From Flavobacteriales bacterium (GTDB taxonomy: Bacteria > Bacteroidota > Bacteroidia > Flavobacteriales_D > Sanyastnellaceae), in the NCBI GenBank assembly GCA_947464885.1, contig CANHYZ010000012.1, positions 1 through 16,004 of the forward strand: a stretch of 16,004 nucleotides of DNA, read 5' to 3'. The position numbers and the translations under genes were made by a program. The notes under the pieces were generated by a model, which was not told the DNA's origin, made no database searches, and saw only the letters and a list, made by a program, of their open reading frames with translations. Positions 5,626 to 13,913 of this stretch are shown in pieces (within the stretch, counting starts at the first letter, position 1; each line of letters starts with the position of its first letter).

Positions 5626-7500
5626 TTATTTCTCGCTGTCAAGTTGGCTATAAACCGAGTTGCGACTTTTGTATTCGGGCACCAGTTCCTTGAGTTTACG
5701 AACGATTTTCTCATTGTTCTGCTCATCGAAGAGTTGGACCAGCTGTTGGATTTGCTCAGCGATGTGGTCGTATTCATATTCCCTGACTGAAGCGCGCAGG
5801 ATTTTCGGGTGATGCGTAGGAATGGTATTCTCTGCCGAGCTGAGCACTTCCTCATAGAGTTTTTCACCCGGACGCAAGCCTGTGTAAATGATTTCGATGT
5901 CTTTGCCGGGCTCCAATCCGCTCAGCTTGATCATGTTTTCGGCCAGGTCGCGCACTTTCACGCTTTCCCCCATATCAAAGGCGAAGATTTCGCCGCCGGA
6001 ACTCATTGCGCCTGCTTCCAGCACAAGTTGCACGGCCTCCGGGATGGTCATGAAGAAGCGCGTAACGTCGGGATGGGTCACCGTAAGTGGTCCGCCTTCT
6101 TCAATTTGTTTTTTGAAGGTGGGAATGACAGACCCGTTGGATCCAAGCACATTGCCAAAGCGAGTCGTAACGAACGACGTTTGACTGACGCGGTCTTTGG
6201 ATTGCACGTAGATTTCAGCCACGCGTTTGGTGGCGCCCATGACATTGGTCGGATTCACCGCCTTGTCGGTACTGATGAGCACAAAGGTCTCAACGTTGAA
6301 CTCATCGGCTAAGTCGGCCATGATGCGCGTTCCGTTCACGTTGGTCAAAACGGCCTCACTCGGATTGTGTTCCATCAGTGGCACATGTTTGTAAGCAGCT
6401 GCGTGGTAGATAATCTGAGGACGGAAGTGCGTCATCATGCGGCGCATGCGGTCGGCCTGACATACGTCGCCCATCACAACTTCGAATTTGCCTTGTAGCC
6501 CTTTGAAGACGAGTTCATTTTCCAGCAGAAATATGGGGGTTTCGGCCTGGTCGAGAATCACGACTTGCTTGGGGCCGTATGCGAGTAGCTGGCGAACGAG
6601 TTCGCTACCAATGCTTCCGGCAGCACCTGTTACGAGCACCACTTTGTTTTTCACCTGGGCTGCAACGCCCGCGCTTTCGAGCTTGATGGCATCGCGGCCC
6701 AGCAGATCTTCGATGCGGATATCGCGGATTTGGCGTGCGCTGAGTTGACCACCAATCCACTGATTGACCGGTGGGATGTTGGATACGTGCGCGTTGGCGG
6801 CGAGCGCATTGGCAATGAAGTCAGACTTCATTTTATGATCGAGGCTCGGTATGGCGATAATGACTTCATCGATCTTACCCGTAGCATATAGTTCGGCTAG
6901 TTTATTTCTGGAAAGGATGGATGCGCCGTCGAGTGTTTTCCCTTGCTTGCTTGGGTTGTCATCGATGAAGGCAATGACTTCCATTTCGGATCGTGGGTCG
7001 CGGTCGATGGCTTGCTTGGTAATCAAGCCGCTTTCTCCGGCGCCGTATACGACAGCACGCTTTCGAATTTTATCGGGCGTTTTTAACTCGAGGTAAATGA
7101 CCTTCACGGCAATGCGACTCACAATCATGCTGAACAGGGTCAGCAGGTATTCCAGAATGATGATGGAATAGGGGATGAAGTATTTGCCGTCGTACAGTTG
7201 GAAGCGCAGCAGATTCAGCAATGCGAACAGGCTGCTTCCGGCGGTGAGCACCGTAAAAATGCGCAGTGTATCCTGTGAACTGGTGTAGCGAATGATACCG
7301 GCGTAGGTTTTCCCGGCAAGAAAGAAGAGGAGACGAATCGTCAATAAAATCGGCAAGAACGCTTTGGCCAGGGCGGCTTCGTCGGCCGGCGGGGCAAATT
7401 CAAACCGCACCAGGTATGCAATGAAATAAGCAATCACGCATACGACCAGGTCGATGATGAGAATAATCCAACGCGGCGTATTTCGTTGAGGAATAAACAC
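5626..7500 (-). CDS. membrane nucleotide-sugar 4,6-dehydratase/epimerase, FlaA1/CapD/WbpM type
   Basis: Membrane-anchored nucleotide-sugar enzyme of the long FlaA1/CapD/WbpM class, typically UDP-GlcNAc 4,6-dehydratases feeding surface glycans. Residue numbers count from the ATG at 7551. Four hydrophobic segments (about 29-48, 65-80, 97-113, 127-148) are followed by a CoA-binding-like Rossmann domain (AVVYGAGESGLITKQAI from 166). The SDR catalytic domain follows, with VVLVTGAAGSIGSE (304-317), HAAAYKHVPLMEHNP (383-397), STDKAVNPTNVMGATKR (427-443) and the late GLRPGEKLYEE (558-568). In this class methionine replaces tyrosine in the catalytic triad, as in NVMGATK here. The frame can extend to 7551, but the GTG at 7500 (VFIPQRNTPRW) is preferred: it gives a normal-looking start, and a TAACTTTG promoter box at 7538-7531 would lie inside the longer version. 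Length from 7500 is 624 residues. It is the first gene of the minus-strand cluster. Confidence 0.9.
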   Translation of the reverse strand: MFIPQRNTPRWIILIIDLVVCVIAYFIAYLVRFEFAPPADEAALAKAFLPILLTIRLLFFLAGKTYAGIIRYTSSQDTLRIFTVLTAGSSLFALLNLLRFQLYDGKYFIPYSIIILEYLLTLFSMIVSRIAVKVIYLELKTPDKIRKRAVVYGAGESGLITKQAIDRDPRSEMEVIAFIDDNPSKQGKTLDGASILSRNKLAELYATGKIDEVIIAIPSLDHKMKSDFIANALAANAHVSNIPPVNQWIGGQLSARQIRDIRIEDLLGRDAIKLESAGVAAQVKNKVVLVTGAAGSIGSELVRQLLAYGPKQVVILDQAETPIFLLENELVFKGLQGKFEVVMGDVCQADRMRRMMTHFRPQIIYHAAAYKHVPLMEHNPSEAVLTNVNGTRIMADLADEFNVETFVLISTDKAVNPTNVMGATKRVAEIYVQSKDRVSQTSFVTTRFGNVLGSNGSVIPTFKKQIEEGGPLTVTHPDVTRFFMTIPEAVQLVLEAGAMSSGGEIFAFDMGESVKVRDLAENMIKLSGLEPGKDIEIIYTGLRPGEKLYEEVLSSAENTIPTHHPKILRASVREYEYDHIAEQIQQLVQLFDEQNNEKIVRKLKELVPEYKSRNSVYSQLDSEK

Positions 7501-7530
7501 GGTGCAAGGTAATGCCAAAGGGCAGGTCGG

Positions 7531-7538
7531 CAAAGTTA
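7531..7538 (-). promoter_or_regulatory. candidate -7 box for the surface-sugar operon
   Basis: On the minus strand 7538-7531 reads TAACTTTG, an exact TAnnTTTG. No TTG is found at the usual spacing; the nearest is 14 bases upstream. It lies 30 bases before the GTG at 7500 and favours that start over the ATG at 7551. Confidence 0.4.
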
Positions 7539-7584
7539 GCCGAGGAGCCACTCAACTTTCGTGTCGATTTTATGGTCAACCTAC

Positions 7585-7592
7585 TATTTTTG
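7585..7592 (+). promoter_or_regulatory. candidate -7 box for nupG
   Basis: TATTTTTG at 7585-7592 fits TAnnTTTG and ends 17 bases before the nupG ATG at 7610. No convincing -33 TTG is visible. With the minus-strand box at 7531-7538 it would form a compact divergent promoter pair. Confidence 0.35.
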
Positions 7593-7609
7593 GCCAAAAC
7601 CTATTGACC

Positions 7610-8857
7610 ATGATTCGATTTCGGCTGACCGTATTAGGCTTTATGCAGTTTTTTGTTTGGGGCGCGTGGCTCATCACCATTGGCACGTATTGTTTCAATG
7701 CCAAGGGATGGACGGGTGCGCAGTTTGGCGCCATCTTTAGCACGCTGGCGCTAGCTTCTTTATTCATGCCCGCCATCACGGGCATCATTGCCGATCGGTG
7801 GATGCGTGCCGAGCGCTTATATGGCTTGCTGCATATTTTCTATGGTTTAACGCTGTTTTTAGTGCCTCAGGTCAATGATCCCGATACGCTTTATTATGTG
7901 ATTTTCGCCGCAATGATTTGCTATATGCCGACCATCGCGCTTTCCAATTCCATCAGCTTCAGGATTCTCAAGGATGCTCAATACGACGTGGTCAAGGCGT
8001 TTCCGCCCATTCGCGTATGGGGTACGATTGGATTCATTGTGGCCATGTGGACGACCAACCTCACTGGCAGCAAGGCCAATGCCAATCAATTTATCATTGC
8101 GGCAGTTGCGGCTATTGCTCTCGGGATTTATTCGTTCACACTACCGGCATGTCATCCTGAAAAATCCATGCGTAAAGATGCCGGTTGGGCCGATCAACTT
8201 GGCCTTAGTGCTTTTCGTTTGTTAGGTACTTACCGTATGGCTTTGTTTTTTGTTTTCTCCATGTTTTTGGGTGGGGCATTGCAGCTGACCAACATGTACG
8301 GCGATTCGTTTTTGGATGATTTCAAGCGCTTCCCGGAGTATGCCGATTCGTTTGTAGTGAAGTATTCAACGATTATCCTATCGATTTCACAGATATCGGA
8401 AACGTTATTCATTCTTACCATACCCTTTTTCCTCAAGCGTTTTGGCATTAAGCAGGTGATGCTGATCTCTATGCTGGCGTGGGTGTTGCGCTTCGGATTG
8501 CTGGCCTACAGTGATCCTGCGGGAGGTTTATGGATGATAATTCTCTCGTGTGTTGTGTATGGAATGGCCTTCGACTTCTTCAATATATCCGGGTCCTTGT
8601 TTATCGAGACTACTACGGATGCTTCGATTCGTTCGAGTGCACAAGGGTTGTTTATGATGATGACCAATGGCGTGGGCGCTTATTTAGGCAGTATGGTCAG
8701 CGGTTTGGTTATCGATGCGTATTTCACGCACGGGGCGGGAGAGAAGGACTGGACCGGAATCTGGATCGCATTTGCAGGTTATGCGCTTGTGGTGGCAATA
8801 CTTTTTGCGGTGATGTTCCGTTCCAACGAGCGGTCGGAAGCACCGGTAAGGCACTAA
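7610..8857 (+). CDS. nupG: NupG-type nucleoside:H+ symporter (MFS, NHS family)
   Basis: 415-residue inner-membrane transporter with twelve predicted hydrophobic segments. It imports nucleosides with protons (nucleoside:H+ symporter family of the MFS). From memory of E. coli NupG (418 residues), several long blocks are nearly the same: the start pattern LGFMQFFVWGAWLITIG (9-25), FPPIRVWGTIGFIVAMW (131-147), the central TNMYGDSFL, ISQISETLFILTIPFFLKR, VYGMAFDFFNISGSLF and SAQGLFMMMTNG. The open frame reaches back to 7502, but the extra 36 codons are unlike the family and cover the promoter region, so the ATG at 7610 is the start. The gene diverges from the sugar operon. A lysozyme-like gene follows after 30 bases, probably co-transcribed. 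No nucleoside-catabolic gene is adjacent. Assignment is strong. Confidence 0.93.
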   Translation: MIRFRLTVLGFMQFFVWGAWLITIGTYCFNAKGWTGAQFGAIFSTLALASLFMPAITGIIADRWMRAERLYGLLHIFYGLTLFLVPQVNDPDTLYYVIFAAMICYMPTIALSNSISFRILKDAQYDVVKAFPPIRVWGTIGFIVAMWTTNLTGSKANANQFIIAAVAAIALGIYSFTLPACHPEKSMRKDAGWADQLGLSAFRLLGTYRMALFFVFSMFLGGALQLTNMYGDSFLDDFKRFPEYADSFVVKYSTIILSISQISETLFILTIPFFLKRFGIKQVMLISMLAWVLRFGLLAYSDPAGGLWMIILSCVVYGMAFDFFNISGSLFIETTTDASIRSSAQGLFMMMTNGVGAYLGSMVSGLVIDAYFTHGAGEKDWTGIWIAFAGYALVVAILFAVMFRSNERSEAPVRH

Positions 8858-8887
8858 CTTACGGTGCATTAGCCGGAAGCTATCATC

Positions 8888-9577
8888 ATGTACAATCGTT
8901 TCAAAACATACATCGTCCTGCATTGGAAGTGGTTGTTACCGCTGACTATAGTGCTAGCGTTATTGTTTTGGTACCGCTATGACCTTGCCGATTGGGCAAG
9001 AAATCGGTTAGGCATCGAATTACCCGAAAATCCGCGTCCTTTCGGTGTCGATGATTTGGAGTGGTGTGAGCAGAACTATGGCGAGGAAATGCGCGAGATT
9101 TCGTCAGCGCTGGATGTGCCTTACGCTTACCTCATGGCGTTGGCGGTGTTGGAATGCAGTGGCGAAAAGCCTGCCGGCCACCGCTTCGAACAGCACGTCT
9201 ACAGAGAATTAATCAAGGTTAAAGAGGGGAAACGGCGTGCTTATGAAGCCGTCAGACAGGAGCATTTGGCGGCATTGTCAGAAGAGGAAATTCGGGACCT
9301 TGCCACGAGCTGGGGCCCATTTCAGTTGATGGGCTACAAGGCCATTGCCCTTGACATTGATGTTGAGGACTTGAGTGATGAGGAGGTAGCAGCGCGTGAG
9401 GGGGCGCGTTGGATTCAGAAGGAATACGGTCGCTTTTTGACGCGCAAGAAATGGAAGGATGCCTTTCATATTCACAACACAGGCAAACGATTTCCGCTCA
9501 ACGGTCACTCGCGCACGCACGATCCATATTATGTTTCCGATGGTGTGCGATACATGAAGTATTACGAGTCGCGATAG
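8888..9577 (+). CDS. membrane-anchored lysozyme-like protein, putative
   Basis: 229 residues. A basic-aromatic N-terminus precedes a single hydrophobic segment (about 14-28, WKWLLPLTIVLALLF), so the protein is probably anchored with its body in the periplasm. The body looks like a lysozyme/lytic-transglycosylase fold. A helix ends in LAVLECSG (84/85-92), where E89 is a good catalytic candidate, by analogy with the xESG motif of SLT/muramidase proteins. SWGPFQLMGYKAI (141-153) parallels their S-x-G-x-x-Q motif, and FHIHNTGKRF (193-202) parallels the late A/F-x-x-N-G/T-G motif. The final 25 residues include several tyrosines near the C-terminus. The spacing and the long charged insert at 100-138 are unlike textbook SLT domains, so a more distant relative (N-acetylmuramidase-like) is possible. 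It follows nupG by 30 bases and is probably in the same transcript. Peptidoglycan cleavage is inferred. Confidence 0.7.
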   Translation: MYNRFKTYIVLHWKWLLPLTIVLALLFWYRYDLADWARNRLGIELPENPRPFGVDDLEWCEQNYGEEMREISSALDVPYAYLMALAVLECSGEKPAGHRFEQHVYRELIKVKEGKRRAYEAVRQEHLAALSEEEIRDLATSWGPFQLMGYKAIALDIDVEDLSDEEVAAREGARWIQKEYGRFLTRKKWKDAFHIHNTGKRFPLNGHSRTHDPYYVSDGVRYMKYYESR

Positions 9578-9602
9578 GCCTGATTCCGAGTTCAAATTAG
9601 TC

Positions 9603-9633
9603 TTTGCGCTAATGGTTTTTGTCTTTATCTTTA
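9603..9633 (+). promoter_or_regulatory. candidate Bacteroidota-type promoter for the large repeat protein
   Basis: TTTG at 9603-9606, exactly 19 bases, then TATCTTTA at 9626-9633 (one mismatch to TAnnTTTG). This leaves a leader of about 40 bases before the ATG at 9679. It is the best-spaced promoter in the window and gives the repeat protein its own transcription unit. Confidence 0.55.
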
Positions 9634-9678
9634 CGGCTGCCCAGAAATGGGATAATTGCCTAAATCAAACTTAAGCTT

Positions 9679-12600
9679 ATGCGTCTTCTTTACACGATTG
9701 TTTTGGCGTTGTTTGTAACGCCGTTTTTCGCTCAATCCCTCAGTCCTTCAGTTATTGCTACGGCAGGAAGTTCCTTTACTTCTGCTCAGTTCAGCATGGA
9801 CTATACCTTGGGAGAGACCTTTGTAACCACCCTTTCCAATGGTTCGAATATCCTGACACAGGGATTTCATCAGCCACAGGCAGGTGTTAATGTAGAGGGC
9901 TGCACTGCAGTCGAGGCGTGCAATTACAATCCTGACGCAACTATTGATGACGGTACATGTGAGCTTCCGGGCTTCCCTTGCGATGATGCCAATGCGTCTA
10001 CTGTAGATGATGCTTTAAGCGCAGACTGTATATGTCAAGGCCTGCTCAGCGGCTGCTCAGCGGCTGCTGCTTGCAATTACGATCCTGCTGCGCTTATTGA
10101 TGATGGTTCGTGTGTTTTCCCGGGTGATCCTTGCGATGACGGCGAAATAGCAACTGCCAATGACAGCTACGCAGCGGATTGTGCCTGCGAAGGCGAGCCT
10201 ATTGAAGTCATTGAGGGGTGCACCGATGCAGACGCCTGTAATTATGACCCCACAGCAACGGTGGATGATGCAAGTTGCGTGTTGATTGGTGATGGTTGTG
10301 ATGACAACGATACAGGAACAGCAAACGATGTGATTAATGCAGATTGCGTGTGTCAGGGAGAAGAGGTTGTCATCATCGAAGGCTGCACCGACGCCGGAGC
10401 TTGTAACTACGATCCAACCGCTACGGTGGACGATGGTACATGTTATGCTCCCGGAGACATTTGCACCGATGGTAATTCCTTTACCTTAAATGATGAGTAC
10501 AATGCTGATTGCGTTTGCGTGGGAGAGTATGCCGGATGTACTTCTGAATTGGCTTGTAACTATGACGCCGGTGCTTCCATTGAAGACGGCAGTTGTTTCT
10601 TCCCCGGCGATTCTTGCAATGACGGTGATTTGTTTACGGAAAATGACGTCTATACAGCTGACTGTGGTTGCGAAGGTCAGCCTATCTTATTTAGTGGATG
10701 CACCGATCCGTTGGCTTGCAATTTTGATGAGAACGCAATCATCGACAACGGTTCTTGCTTTGCTCCCGGTGATGCCTGTAATGACGGTAATATTTTCACC
10801 GTTGATGATGTATACACTGCAGATTGCGAGTGTCAAGGCACGGATGTAGGTCCGATCTTGGGTTGCACCGCTACTGAGGCCTGCAATTACAACGCCTCTG
10901 CAAACATTGATGATGCATCGTGTGTTTTCCCGGGCGAACCATGTGATGATGGTTTGAGCGGTACGTTGGAAGATGCGTTGAATGCCGATTGCGTATGTGA
11001 AGGTCAATTGGCAGGTTGTACAGAAGCGGCAGCCAACAACTATAATCCACAGGCCATAATCGATGACGGTTCATGCGAATTTGATGTGCTCGGTTGCACG
11101 GATCCTACCGCGGTTAATTTCGATCCGCTGGCCAATGTAGACAACGGTTCGTGCGTGTATGGCGTTCCCGGTTGCACTGCGACGGATGCTTGTAACTTCA
11201 ATGCTGATGCGAATATTGACGATGCCTCTTGTGTTTTTCCCGGAGAGCCTTGTGATGATGGAAACGAGGGGACAGTTCAAGACGAGTTAACCACAGATTG
11301 TACCTGCATTGGGTTGGTTGCGGGATGCACCATAGAAGTTGCTTCGAACTATAATCCAAATGCGATCGTGGATGACGGATCATGCGAATTTGACAACGCC
11401 GGTTGCACGGATCCCGATGCACTCAATTTCGATCCCGCTGCATTGTTCGATGACGGAAGTTGTATTTACCCTATTCTCGGTTGCACCAATGCAGATGCCT
11501 GCAACTTCAATGCAGATGCGAATGTGGATGATGCCAGCTGTGTGTTCCCGGGTTGCGGAGACGAAGCGGCTTGTAACTATGATTCAACCGTAGGTTGTAA
11601 TGATTTTAGCTTATGCGACTATCCGGTTGAATTCTACCTCGATTGCGCAGGCAACTGTCTCAACGACACCAACGATAATTTTATCTGCGATGAATTGGAG
11701 CCACAAGGTTGCACCGATGAAAACGCATTGAATTATGATGCGCTTGCGGTCATCGATGACGGCAGCTGTGAATTCCCAACCCCCGGTTGTACGATTCCGG
11801 GCTCCTGCAACTTCAATCCGAGTGCAAACATCGAAGACGGTTCTTGTACCACTCCCGGTTGCAACGATCCGGAGGCCTGTAACTTCGATCCGGAGGCGGG
11901 CTGTTATGATGGCAACTGTGATTATGCAGTCAACTACTACGATTGCAATGGTATCTGCCTTCAGGATGAAAACAGCAATGGCATTTGCGATCAATACGAA
12001 ATCTTCGGATGTACGGAACAGGATGCAATTAACTTTAACGTGAACGCAACATCGGATGATGGCTCGTGTATTTTCGGAGGATGTCTGGATGTGGAGGCGT
12101 GTAACTACGATGCCAATGCAGACCAGGAAGATGGCAGCTGCATCTATCCCGGTTGTAACGATGTGAACGCCTGTAACTTCGATGCAGAGGCAGGTTGTTT
12201 GGAAGCAGGAAGCTGCGTCTATGCTGCAACGGCATATGACTGCAACGGAGTCTGCTTGAATGATACTAACGAGAATGGTATTTGTGATGAGTTCGATTCT
12301 TTTGGTTGCACCGATGAATTGGCTGATAACTACAATCCGAATGCAACGATTGATGACGGTACGTGTGTCTATATCGGCTGTCTCGATCCAACAGCGTGTA
12401 ACTTCGACCCAACCGCATTGGAAGATGATGGCAGCTGTGTTTACCCCGGTTGTAACGATGCGACCGCATGTAACTACGATGCGACCGCAGGTTGCGACGA
12501 CGGTTCATGTATACCCTCAGGCTGCACGAATGCTGAAGCGTGTAACTTCAATCCTGCTGCCGGCTGTGATGACAGCTCTTGTACATTCCCCGGCTGCAAC

Positions 12601-13764
12601 GACAACGCAGCATGTAATTTCGATCCGCTCGCAGGTTGCTTGCTCGAAGGCAGCTGCACGTATCCTGAGTTTGCTTATGACTGTTTTGGTGAGTGCTTAG
12701 CTGATGGCAACAACAACGGTATCTGCGATCCATTCGATAATCAAGGTTGTACGGATCCTATTGCCGACAACTACAATCCATTTGCGCTGGAAGAAGATGG
12801 TTCTTGCATTTACATCGGATGTCTTGATGTGAACGCATGCAACTTCGATCCCACCGCGCTAGAAGATGACGGCAGCTGTTCGTATCCTTCTGAAACATGC
12901 TTGAACTGCGCCGGTGAATGTATCCTCGATGCTGACGCTGACGATGTGTGCGACTGTCTGGAAATTGAGGGATGCACCAATCCGGAGTCTGTTAGTTACG
13001 ACCCAGAAGCAACCGAGTTTGATGGTTCATGCGTGTTGGGATGTGACGATCCGTTTGCGATTAATTACGATCCTCAGGCCAATGAAGATGATGGAACCTG
13101 TATCTATCAGATCCTGGGTTGTACCTATCCAACCGCTTGTAACTTCAATCCTGAGGCAACTACCGATAACAACACTTGTACGTTCCCCGGTTGCAATGAT
13201 TTGGCCGCATGTAACTACGATGCGACTGCAGGTTGTTTGCTGGAAGGATCTTGTGAATACCTCGATGAAAATAACAACGGTCAGTGTGACCTCTATGAAA
13301 TAACGGGCTGTACCAACGGTGATGCGTGTAACTTCAATCCATTGGCGACATTCGACGACGGTTCATGCGGATTTGATTCAGAAACGGTTACGGAAGTTAC
13401 CATCGGAAACAGTTACGACTGGGAAGGAACAACCTACACTGAGTCGGGGCAGTACGCTGTGACTTATCTGACTGCGCAAGGTTGCGATAGTGTTTTGATT
13501 TTGAACTTGACCATTACATTCATTTCAGAATTAAGCCTCGATCATGTTCAACTCTGGCCAAACCCTGCTAACGCTGAGGTTCAGGTGTTGCTCAATGGTC
13601 AAAGCGCTGAGCGTCTGGAAGTATATGACGTAGTAGGCAAGCACATTGAATCGGTTCAGCGCACAGCTAAACTCGATGTTTCACGCTGGGCATCGGGAAT
13701 CTATGTGGTACGCATCTTCACTCCAAACGCGGTGATTGAACGCCGACTGGAAGTCGTTCGATAA
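9679..13764 (+). CDS. large secreted cysteine-rich repeat protein with T9SS type A sorting domain
   Basis: 1361 residues. A signal peptide (1-19, MRLLYTIVLALFVTPFFAQ) is followed by a short N-terminal module seen in many Bacteroidetes surface proteins (ATAGSSFTSAQFSMDYTLGE, ending ILTQGFHQPQ). I count 32 repeat units from residue 74 to 1233, each built on the pattern GCTD..ACNYDP.A..DDGSC. A 'GNSYDWEGTTYTESGQYAV...GCDSVLILNLTI' module follows at about 1240-1280, a type often found before sorting domains. The last 80 residues are a type A T9SS sorting domain (LWPNP at 1291-1295, YDVVGK, ending GIYVVRIFTPNAVIERRLEVVR). The protein should be moved through the outer membrane by T9SS and attached or released. 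Abundant Asp, Asn and paired cysteines suggest calcium binding and disulfides, which is inference. It has its own promoter and an intrinsic terminator. Function beyond surface display is unknown. Confidence 0.93.
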   Translation: MRLLYTIVLALFVTPFFAQSLSPSVIATAGSSFTSAQFSMDYTLGETFVTTLSNGSNILTQGFHQPQAGVNVEGCTAVEACNYNPDATIDDGTCELPGFPCDDANASTVDDALSADCICQGLLSGCSAAAACNYDPAALIDDGSCVFPGDPCDDGEIATANDSYAADCACEGEPIEVIEGCTDADACNYDPTATVDDASCVLIGDGCDDNDTGTANDVINADCVCQGEEVVIIEGCTDAGACNYDPTATVDDGTCYAPGDICTDGNSFTLNDEYNADCVCVGEYAGCTSELACNYDAGASIEDGSCFFPGDSCNDGDLFTENDVYTADCGCEGQPILFSGCTDPLACNFDENAIIDNGSCFAPGDACNDGNIFTVDDVYTADCECQGTDVGPILGCTATEACNYNASANIDDASCVFPGEPCDDGLSGTLEDALNADCVCEGQLAGCTEAAANNYNPQAIIDDGSCEFDVLGCTDPTAVNFDPLANVDNGSCVYGVPGCTATDACNFNADANIDDASCVFPGEPCDDGNEGTVQDELTTDCTCIGLVAGCTIEVASNYNPNAIVDDGSCEFDNAGCTDPDALNFDPAALFDDGSCIYPILGCTNADACNFNADANVDDASCVFPGCGDEAACNYDSTVGCNDFSLCDYPVEFYLDCAGNCLNDTNDNFICDELEPQGCTDENALNYDALAVIDDGSCEFPTPGCTIPGSCNFNPSANIEDGSCTTPGCNDPEACNFDPEAGCYDGNCDYAVNYYDCNGICLQDENSNGICDQYEIFGCTEQDAINFNVNATSDDGSCIFGGCLDVEACNYDANADQEDGSCIYPGCNDVNACNFDAEAGCLEAGSCVYAATAYDCNGVCLNDTNENGICDEFDSFGCTDELADNYNPNATIDDGTCVYIGCLDPTACNFDPTALEDDGSCVYPGCNDATACNYDATAGCDDGSCIPSGCTNAEACNFNPAAGCDDSSCTFPGCNDNAACNFDPLAGCLLEGSCTYPEFAYDCFGECLADGNNNGICDPFDNQGCTDPIADNYNPFALEEDGSCIYIGCLDVNACNFDPTALEDDGSCSYPSETCLNCAGECILDADADDVCDCLEIEGCTNPESVSYDPEATEFDGSCVLGCDDPFAINYDPQANEDDGTCIYQILGCTYPTACNFNPEATTDNNTCTFPGCNDLAACNYDATAGCLLEGSCEYLDENNNGQCDLYEITGCTNGDACNFNPLATFDDGSCGFDSETVTEVTIGNSYDWEGTTYTESGQYAVTYLTAQGCDSVLILNLTITFISELSLDHVQLWPNPANAEVQVLLNGQSAERLEVYDVVGKHIESVQRTAKLDVSRWASGIYVVRIFTPNAVIERRLEVVR
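9898..13377 (+). repeat. 32 coding repeat units of the GCT.(D/E)ACN family with two insert types
   Basis: The units average about 36 residues and come in three forms. The basic form is 24-26 residues. A long form adds 'PCDDG...T..D....DC.C.G' (units 1-7 and 10). A second long form adds 'YDCNG.CL.D.N.NGICDE..' (units 14, 17, 20 and 25, with diverged or partial versions in 27 and 31), which resembles calcium-binding thrombospondin type 3 / EF-hand loops. The first insert is confined to the N-terminal third of the array and the second to the rest. Repetition is visible in both DNA and protein, but no two units are identical. Confidence 0.9.
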
Positions 13765-13789
13765 GGTCCGATACGCATTCAATCTCATT

Positions 13790-13821
13790 AAAAATGGCCA
13801 ACAGCAGTGTTGGCCATTTTT
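13790..13821 (+). terminator. strong rho-independent terminator after the repeat protein
   Basis: A perfect 14-bp stem, AAAAATGGCCAACA pairing with TGTTGGCCATTTTT, with a GCAG loop, ending in a T run. It starts 26 bases after the stop codon at 13764. With A tracts on one side and T tracts on the other it could work in both directions. It separates the repeat protein from the next gene. Confidence 0.9.
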
Positions 13822-13913
13822 GTTTGCGTTGGCCTTTGTTTGCTTTTTACATGAAGGTGTGCCAATGTACTGCCTTACATTCGTCACAAACCTCTTCAAA
13901 ACACAACGACTCC

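Noticed and set aside
7502..7609. 36-residue N-terminal extension of NupG
   Set aside because: The extension is unlike NupG proteins and covers the divergent promoter region.
11611..11994. Minus-strand frame of 127 residues, and similar frames on both strands within 10490-13303
   Set aside because: They are shadows produced by the periodic codon pattern of the repeat protein; their composition is repetitive and no family is recognisable.
13801..13809. Shared ACAGCAGTG core between the terminator at 13790 and the palindrome array at 4859
   Set aside because: It is a short self-complementary string around a loop; the flanking stems differ, so common origin is not supported.
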